Assembly (NCBI GenBank): GCA_030747675.1
Contig: JASLKH010000050.1
Coordinates: 1-45,768 of the forward strand
Source of the DNA: Candidatus Thalassarchaeaceae archaeon
Lineage (GTDB): Archaea; Thermoplasmatota; Poseidoniia; Poseidoniales; Thalassarchaeaceae
Direction of reading: 5' to 3'
DNA length: 45,768 nt
Position numbers and translations under genes: made by a program
In this document: in pieces, positions 39,747 to 45,768 of the stretch
Numbering within the stretch: the first letter of the stretch is position 1
Layout of the letters: each line of letters begins with the position of its first letter
The notes under the pieces: generated by a model
What the model saw: only the letters and a program-made list of their open reading frames with translations
Databases searched by the model: none
Told to the model about the DNA's origin: nothing

Positions 39747-41010
39747 GATTCAACAATTCGTCGACGGAGTTGTCGATGGCTCACTTTCTGATAAGGAAGT
39801 AGAATCATGGATGAAAGAAGTTTATGAAAATGGTCTTTCCAAGGAAAAAACTGTCATTCTAACTAATGCAATGATTCATTCAGGGTCCGTGTTACAGTGG
39901 CCAAATGAATGGGCTCATCTTGTGGTTGACAAACATAGCACAGGAGGGATTGGAGACAAGGTATCGTTACCTCTTTCTCCTGCTCTTGCTGCTTGCGGGC
40001 TGAAATGTCCTATGATTGCTGGGCGGGGACTTGCCCACACAGGAGGGACTCTGGATAAACTCGAATCATTACCTGGATATGATGTTTCAATTTCCCCAGA
40101 AAAAGCACTGGAAATGGTCGCCAATATTGGATGTATGATTGGAGGGCAAACAAGTGAAATCGCTCCCGCAGATAAACGAATGTACGCCATTCGTGATGTG
40201 ACTGGATTAATTGCTTCAGTCCCACTCATTACGGGCTCAATTGTTTCCAAAAAAGCTGCTGAAGGACTAAGCGCACTTGTGATGGACATCAAAGTTGGCC
40301 GAGCGACATTCATGAAAAATGAAGATGATGCGAGAAAGTTAGCTCAGAGTATTGTATCTACTGGGGAAGGACTTGGGATTAAAACTTCTGTGACATTAAC
40401 TGAAATGGACACTCCGCTTGGTTTTGCTGCAGGAAATGCCCTTGAAGTCTTGGAAAGTGTTGAAACATTGCGTGGCTATGGGCCTGCAGATTTGGAAGAG
40501 TTGGTTTGTGTACAAGGTGGAATCTTGCTTCATGCAACTGGTTTAGTTGAATCCATCGAAGAAGGAGCGAATCGTATTCATGACTCACTTCTCGATGGGA
40601 CTGCACTTGAGAAATTCGAACAAATGTGCATTGCACAAGGAGTCACAGCATCTGTTTTCCAAACCGAGCGATCGTTGTTAGATGCCATTGGTTTGCTTGA
40701 TCCCACCCTCAATTCAACTGAATTCAAAACAACACAACATGGATATGTTGCTGATATTGATGCAATGGCACTTGGACAAGTTGTCCTCGAATTAGGTGGA
40801 GGTAGGCTCAATCTAGGTGACGATATTGATCACTGTGTTGGATTTGTGCTTGATGCCCATATAGGGTCCATGCTTGAAAATGGCGACCCATGGATTACAA
40901 TTTACCATAGAGAATCTCTTTCTAATTCACATTCTCAACTCGTTTCAAATGCGATAACCTTGGATGAAAGTCTAGTCGAATCACCTCAAAGGATTATCGA
41001 TATCCTCTGA
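39739..41010 (+). CDS. deoA: Thymidine/pyrimidine-nucleoside phosphorylase
   Basis: VVDKHSTGGIGDKVSLPLSPALAACGLKCPMIAGRGLAHTGGTLDKLESLPGY signature; overlaps the upstream oxygenase gene by 8 nt. Confidence 0.88.
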   Translation: MIEIQQFVDGVVDGSLSDKEVESWMKEVYENGLSKEKTVILTNAMIHSGSVLQWPNEWAHLVVDKHSTGGIGDKVSLPLSPALAACGLKCPMIAGRGLAHTGGTLDKLESLPGYDVSISPEKALEMVANIGCMIGGQTSEIAPADKRMYAIRDVTGLIASVPLITGSIVSKKAAEGLSALVMDIKVGRATFMKNEDDARKLAQSIVSTGEGLGIKTSVTLTEMDTPLGFAAGNALEVLESVETLRGYGPADLEELVCVQGGILLHATGLVESIEEGANRIHDSLLDGTALEKFEQMCIAQGVTASVFQTERSLLDAIGLLDPTLNSTEFKTTQHGYVADIDAMALGQVVLELGGGRLNLGDDIDHCVGFVLDAHIGSMLENGDPWITIYHRESLSNSHSQLVSNAITLDESLVESPQRIIDIL

Positions 41011-41013
41011 ATT

Positions 41014-41045
41014 GGTGGGAACCACCCTGTAAGGGTGGATTACCC
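41014..41045. promoter_or_regulatory. Overlapping, mutually exclusive hairpin segments in the deoA/surface-protein intergenic gap
   Basis: GGTGG(41014-18)-GAA-CCACC(22-26) versus CCACCC(22-27)-TGTAA-GGGTGG(33-38) versus GGGT(33-36)-GGATT-ACCC(42-45). Confidence 0.35.
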
Positions 41046-41083
41046 ACGCTTCTCTCATATACAAGCAGGGCACACAGAACATC

Positions 41084-43195
41084 ATGTCCAGCGGACGTCA
41101 GGTCATTTCGGCGATGGCGTTAGCCTTGGTTCTCATCGCTGTACCTTGGACGGCAAGTGCTTCTTCACAATCCCAAGAAACCACAGGAAGGAGTTCGGTC
41201 ACTGCTACAATCATACTCAATGTTGAAAGTTCTGAAATTGAGTATGAAATCGAATTCGATGAGGTGGAGATTTATGGAAATTATATCTACGAACTTAATT
41301 TCACACGAGTTGATCCCTGTTTCAATCATTTGTCCATAACATCAAACATATCTGCTGTGTCAAATTCAATCACTATTGCAGATACTTGGACACCTGAACA
41401 AGATGGGCCTTACACCTTGAAAGCGAGCCTTTATGACACAGAAAAATCATTAATTGTAACTACTAATTATTCATTTGAATGGGGGGATGCAACAAGTAAC
41501 AGCGCCCCAATCCAAGGGAGTATTTCATTCACACCAGATTTAGAATATTATGATATTTTTAACAACCAAACTCTATACGAAGAAGCGACAATTTCCTTTG
41601 GTCGTGAGAATCGTGAATATGGGGCTGCATACAAGGGTTCTTGGAAAATTTACCGCACCACAGATGATGGAGAGGAATATCTCTCTGGGGAAGGCGCAGG
41701 CAATTGGGGGACTCGAACTCTAACTATGAACAACCTTGATTCCGCCATCGATGGTTGGGAAGATAACACTGAGTACAAATTGAAGTTGTGGACTTACCGT
41801 GTCGATGAGGGTGTGAATATCGAAGTTGATTATGCTGAACGAATATTCAGAACTGGTGTAGAACCTCAAGTACCTCAACTCGTTAACTTGGATCTTATGT
41901 GTGCATCTCCTAGTTTGGGAGATTCAATGCACAATTGGGACTTTACTTACAATGAAACGATTGTTGACTGGCAAACAAATGAATACAATTGCTCTTTGTA
42001 CAATTTCAATTATGTACCAATTTCAGCGGTTTTTTCGGTCAGTTGGACTGGGGCCAAGGACTTTGACATTGGAGGATTACCCTCTTCCGATGAAAAAGTC
42101 AACATGGAATCTTACGGAGAATTCAACTTGACATTGTACCCCCTATGGGGGGCTGATGGGCCGAACGAAACCGATGGATCTTTTTCTATATTGATAGATA
42201 TATCATCAGAATCTGAAGAAATATGGGTTGGAAACTCCACTGAATTAATCGTTGATTTCGACTTCGATTATATCGACGAAATTATTGTCCCTGAAGTTAT
42301 TTATGGCTGCATGGATTCAAATGCAACGAATTACAATCAAAATGCTACTGAATCTGATGGTTCTTGCATATACCCTGGGTCAGAACCCGAACCCGAACCG
42401 GAACCTGTACCTCTGAATGTATCCATTGAGGCGAATCGAACATCGGGCGAAGGTCCGCTACAAGTTTCATTCACAGCAATTATTTCAGGAGGGATAGAGC
42501 CATATTCAATCGAGTGGGAAATAATAAGTCCAACAGGCCCATCATTTTCCACAGATAACATACTGAACCATGAATTCGCCCCCGGGGGACACACAGTGGT
42601 TCTCAGCGTCTCAGACAATGGAACATTTGTTGCTACTGACCAATTAGAAATCTCAGTCACAGAGCCACCCATAATTGAGCCGCTTACAGGATATATTGTA
42701 ACATCACTACAAATTGAACCGGCAATAGACAACATGACGGGTGGGATGGAGTTTACTGGTGTTGCCAGCGGAGGTGTCGCACCATACACATTCAAGTGGG
42801 ATTTCGATGAAGTGGTGACTCCATCACCATTTGAAATTACCCAGATAAATACAGGCGAGACTGTCCTACACGAATTCAAGAAAGCTGGGAATTACACCAT
42901 TACCCTCACTGTTAGAGATCAGGTTGGTGAAATATTCATCACTGAATCTGTAATTGAAATTGTGGATTCAAGCACGAATGAAGACAGTGGAGATTTACCC
43001 TCCCCAGATGACAACGAAATTGTATCTGAGGAATTGGGCTTGTTCATTGCTTCAACTGGCGGACTTTGTTTATTGATGGTTTTCGGATTAGCAGGGCGCA
43101 AGAGAAAGGAAGACCTCTTGGAAAAATTGCGTAATGAAAAAGCAGGTACTTGGAGTCATGAAGAAAATGCAATGTGGGATGATTCCCAATTTTGA
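41084..43195 (+). CDS. Exported protein with PKD-like domains, GCMDxxATNYNxxA...DGSC motif, EP-rich hinge and C-terminal TM
   Basis: Signal MSSGRQVISAMALALVLIAVPWTASA; YGCMDSNATNYNQNATESDGSCIYPGSEPEPEPEP; PKD-like 'EGPLQVSFTAIISGGIEPYSIEWEI...HEFAPGGHTVVLSVSDN'; TM near the C-terminus. Confidence 0.85.
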   Translation: MSSGRQVISAMALALVLIAVPWTASASSQSQETTGRSSVTATIILNVESSEIEYEIEFDEVEIYGNYIYELNFTRVDPCFNHLSITSNISAVSNSITIADTWTPEQDGPYTLKASLYDTEKSLIVTTNYSFEWGDATSNSAPIQGSISFTPDLEYYDIFNNQTLYEEATISFGRENREYGAAYKGSWKIYRTTDDGEEYLSGEGAGNWGTRTLTMNNLDSAIDGWEDNTEYKLKLWTYRVDEGVNIEVDYAERIFRTGVEPQVPQLVNLDLMCASPSLGDSMHNWDFTYNETIVDWQTNEYNCSLYNFNYVPISAVFSVSWTGAKDFDIGGLPSSDEKVNMESYGEFNLTLYPLWGADGPNETDGSFSILIDISSESEEIWVGNSTELIVDFDFDYIDEIIVPEVIYGCMDSNATNYNQNATESDGSCIYPGSEPEPEPEPVPLNVSIEANRTSGEGPLQVSFTAIISGGIEPYSIEWEIISPTGPSFSTDNILNHEFAPGGHTVVLSVSDNGTFVATDQLEISVTEPPIIEPLTGYIVTSLQIEPAIDNMTGGMEFTGVASGGVAPYTFKWDFDEVVTPSPFEITQINTGETVLHEFKKAGNYTITLTVRDQVGEIFITESVIEIVDSSTNEDSGDLPSPDDNEIVSEELGLFIASTGGLCLLMVFGLAGRKRKEDLLEKLRNEKAGTWSHEENAMWDDSQF

Positions 43196-43199
43196 TTCA

Positions 43200-44513
43200 T
43201 CATAGCGGATATCCACTGACTTCCTCTTCATTGAAACAATATCGAATTGTCAAGAACTCATCCTTCAATTCACGTACTGAACTTTTCACTGTTGCAGGGT
43301 CTTCACCGTGAATCAACACCCGCGCATACAATCTTGCAACCTCTTCCATCTGAGTTGTATCCATACCTACACGTGTCAGTTCCTGTACACCCAAGCGAAG
43401 CCCACTGGGCGTCATTGCCTTGGTATCTCCGGGCAGCATGTTCATATTCGTGATAATACCTGCATCTTCAAGTAACTGAGCGGCCTTTGCACCCGCACCT
43501 GAATCAGTAGTTCCATGCCGAGTCAATATTTGGTGAGATTGAGTGTAACCACGCCCTTCTGCTAAGACATCGAACCCTTCACTGGCCATGGCTGTACCGA
43601 ATGCACGTGCATTTTCAACGGTCGCAGCAGCATAGGCCTCTCCATACTCTAAGAATTCTGCAAAGGCAATCACTTTCCCTGCAACGTGATGCAAGTGATA
43701 AGAGGAACAAACTCCTGGAAAAATCGCTGTGTTGAGTTTGCGATGAAACTTCTCATCCTCAGAATCAGAGAGAACGAATCCTCCTTGTGGGCCAGGGAAT
43801 GTTTTGTGGCTTGATCCAGTCACGATATCTGCCCCTTCACGCAACGGGTCTTGAAACTGACCTCCAGCAATTAATCCAAGAACATGGGCTCCATCGTACA
43901 TCATTGAAGCCCCTACTTCGTGAGCTGCATCTGCCATTTCACGAAGTGGAGTTGGGAATAAGAACACGGATTGTCCAACCAAGGCTAAGGCGGGTTCGAC
44001 CTCTCGAATCATGGCGCATGCCGCATCTACATCAGGTTCCATTCTGTCTTCATCCCAAGGGTATGTTGTCAAATCTAGTCCACGTAACCCTACTGCACCC
44101 ATTCGTGCATGAGATATGTGGCCACCATCAGCAGTAGATACTGCTGTGATTTTGTCACCTGGTTTGGCTAGTGCCTTGAGAGCACCAATGTTTGAAACAG
44201 TACCACTGGTCGATTGGATATTGGCAAATCGGCAATTGAAAACATCCTGTGCAAGCGATATCCCAAGTGCCTCGATGTCATCAAAGTCCTCACAACCCTG
44301 ATAGTAACGCTTGCCAGGAAGACCTTCTGCATAGCGACCATGTAGATCGGATGTGATTACTTTCTGAACCATTGGGCTCACGATATTTTCACTGGCAATC
44401 ATGCCCAAGCCACGTCGATAATGATCTCCACTCGCAGCGGTGGCGGCAAGTACTGAATTCGCATGACCTAAGTTCTCTGCACTGGGTTTCCAACTGCCCC
44501 CAACGTCGCTCAT
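43200..44513 (-). CDS. glyA: Serine hydroxymethyltransferase
   Basis: GLGMIASENIVSPMVQKV, LHGRYAEGLPGKRYYQGCEDFDDIE, VTGSSHKTFPGPQGGFVLS (PLP lysine). Confidence 0.93.
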   Translation of the reverse strand: MSDVGGSWKPSAENLGHANSVLAATAASGDHYRRGLGMIASENIVSPMVQKVITSDLHGRYAEGLPGKRYYQGCEDFDDIEALGISLAQDVFNCRFANIQSTSGTVSNIGALKALAKPGDKITAVSTADGGHISHARMGAVGLRGLDLTTYPWDEDRMEPDVDAACAMIREVEPALALVGQSVFLFPTPLREMADAAHEVGASMMYDGAHVLGLIAGGQFQDPLREGADIVTGSSHKTFPGPQGGFVLSDSEDEKFHRKLNTAIFPGVCSSYHLHHVAGKVIAFAEFLEYGEAYAAATVENARAFGTAMASEGFDVLAEGRGYTQSHQILTRHGTTDSGAGAKAAQLLEDAGIITNMNMLPGDTKAMTPSGLRLGVQELTRVGMDTTQMEEVARLYARVLIHGEDPATVKSSVRELKDEFLTIRYCFNEEEVSGYPL

Positions 44514-44625
44514 ATCAGGGAATGCAGCCTAATCCGCCCTTAGTATTCACGACGAGAGCACGTCTTTCAAACGGTCCAATTTACCCGATTCCTTGATGAA
44601 GGAGAGGCAAGTCGCGCAGACGCTA

Positions 44626-44698
44626 GCCGTGTTAGCTTAGCTGGTGGAGCGGCGGACTGTTAATCCGCAGGTCGCAGGTTCGAACCCTGCACACGGCG
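44626..44698 (+). tRNA. tRNA-Asn (GUU)
   Basis: GCCGTGT TA GCTTAGCTGGTGGAGC G GCGGA-CTGTTAA-TCCGC AGGTC GCAGG-TTCGAAC-CCTGC ACACGGC G; no encoded CCA. Confidence 0.97.
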
Positions 44699-44722
44699 CC
44701 TCTAACGACACCCACGACGGTA

Positions 44723-44802
44723 GTTACCATTTCTCGGCGGCAGCGCCTCGAAGAGGCGCCGCACGCGTACACACGTGCGCAGGGCGAGTTTCAAATGGTA
44801 GC
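44723..44802 (+). ncRNA. Candidate structured RNA element (three-way-junction-like) between tRNA-Asn and the last CDS
   Basis: Outer arms GTTACCATTT/AAATGGTAGC (10 bp incl. one T-G), then CTCG/CGAG after a 4-nt bulge; inner hairpins GCGCCTC-GAA-GAGGCGC (44743-44759) and CGCACG-CGTACACA-CGTGCG (44760-44779). Confidence 0.45.
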
Positions 44803-44818
44803 ATGAACACGCACGGTC

Positions 44819-45768
44819 ATGATGTCCCTTCGTGGAAATGCTAGTTCAGCACGTGCGCTAATCGCTTTGATGGTACTTGCTACCCTAACGCCAATGATGG
44901 CTGGAATGACTGATTCCCCTGCTCAAGAAAAAACCGATTTCAAGCCTGAGTCACTTGAATTAGGCGAGAGAATTGTGTCCTCAACTGGAGCTCGGGCACC
45001 TTGCCCCTCCACCCAAAATGATGGAGGTACAACTGGTGATGCAGCCAACAGTACCAGCACCACAAAGACACTAGGGGCCAATCCAAGTACACAAAATGTT
45101 CCAGGTTGTGTTGATTCAAGTGACTTGATGGATTTCTACAGTGTGACTCTTTCAGCAAACAGAGATTTCTCAGTTGAATTGACTGTTCCATCAACTGCTG
45201 ATTTTGATTTGTACATCGTCGATTCAAATTCAAACGTTCTACAAGCATCAGAGTATAATGATCCTCTCGAAAACGTCATGCACATCACCAATGCATCTTC
45301 CACTCTCTATGTGGTTGTTTCACGATACACGGGTGATGGTTCCTATTCATTGGACATGTGGACAAACACCAGTGTGGCGCGCCCAGACCTTACCTCAAAC
45401 AGTGTCAGTGGACCTACTTCTGCAACCACTGGCAGTACTGTGACCATTTCTTACACTGTTAACAACGTGGGTGCTGCAGCCTTGACCAGCAGTACACCCT
45501 ATGACATTCCAGTCATATTGTCAACTGACACTACATATGATTCAACTGACACAATTCTTAGCACACAAATTACTGGACCGAATCTAGCAATCAATGCCAA
45601 TCAGCAAATGAATTCGAATGTCCAAATACCATCGTCATTGAGTGCAGGCAGTTACTATTGGTTAGTTTGGCCAGATGGCTGGGACAATGTCACTGAATCA
45701 AATGAATTGAATAATAATGCATGGAGCACGACTACCACATCAATTACTGTTCCTGGATTGACTGGTGA
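44819..45768 (+). CDS. Exported protein with PPC-like and CARDB-like domains (partial; runs off the window end)
   Basis: Open frame MMSLRGNASSSARALIALMVLATLTPMMAGMTDSPAQ... PSTADFDLYIVDSNSNVL ... RPDLTSNSVSGPTSATTGSTVTISYTVNNVGAA ... SAGSYYWLVWPDGWDNVTESNELNN; no stop before 45768. Confidence 0.85.
   Translation, partial: MMSLRGNASSARALIALMVLATLTPMMAGMTDSPAQEKTDFKPESLELGERIVSSTGARAPCPSTQNDGGTTGDAANSTSTTKTLGANPSTQNVPGCVDSSDLMDFYSVTLSANRDFSVELTVPSTADFDLYIVDSNSNVLQASEYNDPLENVMHITNASSTLYVVVSRYTGDGSYSLDMWTNTSVARPDLTSNSVSGPTSATTGSTVTISYTVNNVGAAALTSSTPYDIPVILSTDTTYDSTDTILSTQITGPNLAINANQQMNSNVQIPSSLSAGSYYWLVWPDGWDNVTESNELNNNAWSTTTTSITVPGLTG

Noticed and set aside
42337-42879. 180-aa minus-strand ORF
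   Set aside because: Antisense to the PKD-like domains of the 703-aa protein.
44723-44802. H/ACA guide RNA identity
   Set aside because: An ACA lies about 14 nt from the TTTC bulge, but there is no convincing pseudouridylation pocket or kink-turn; kept only as a test to run.
44644-44844. 66-aa ORF over tRNA-Asn and the structured gap
   Set aside because: Begins inside the tRNA and ends 26 nt past the real CDS start; the region is better explained as tRNA plus a structured non-coding element.
1-45768. Mobile elements, prophage, toxin-antitoxin or known defence islands
   Set aside because: No transposase, integrase, phage structural or defence-family motifs seen in the long ORFs.

Overview
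The window looks like a coding-dense archaeal chromosome segment. I infer a marine Poseidoniales/MGII-like euryarchaeon from a CarS-type archaeal lipid enzyme, an AglB/STT3 oligosaccharyltransferase, tRNAs without an encoded CCA, and many very large exported proteins with one C-terminal TM helix. I see no rRNA, CRISPR array, transposase or prophage. Minus-strand contents: carS - purD - a 3191-aa AglB fusion - S8 protease - 1517-aa beta-helix/Ig-like surface protein - partial HTH protein, and a second block with two more S8 proteases, a BNR-like lipoprotein, an HD phosphohydrolase and a CAU tRNA. Plus-strand contents: a same-strand block (about 30.5-41.0 kb) encoding an exported multi-OB-fold protein, a TctA-family membrane protein, a 1.6-kb-residue lamin-tail/phospholipase-D protein, an Fe(II)/2OG-type oxygenase, and a thymidine/pyrimidine-nucleoside phosphorylase overlapping the oxygenase by 8 nt. 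I propose this block as a candidate extracellular DNA/thymidine scavenging system. Other points of interest are the AglB fused to roughly 1,700 extra ectodomain residues, a GC-rich three-way-junction-like inverted-repeat element between tRNA-Asn and the last gene, and a recurring pattern of GC-rich hairpins just upstream of exported-protein start codons. All homology calls come from reading motifs by eye; no searches or folding calculations were run.
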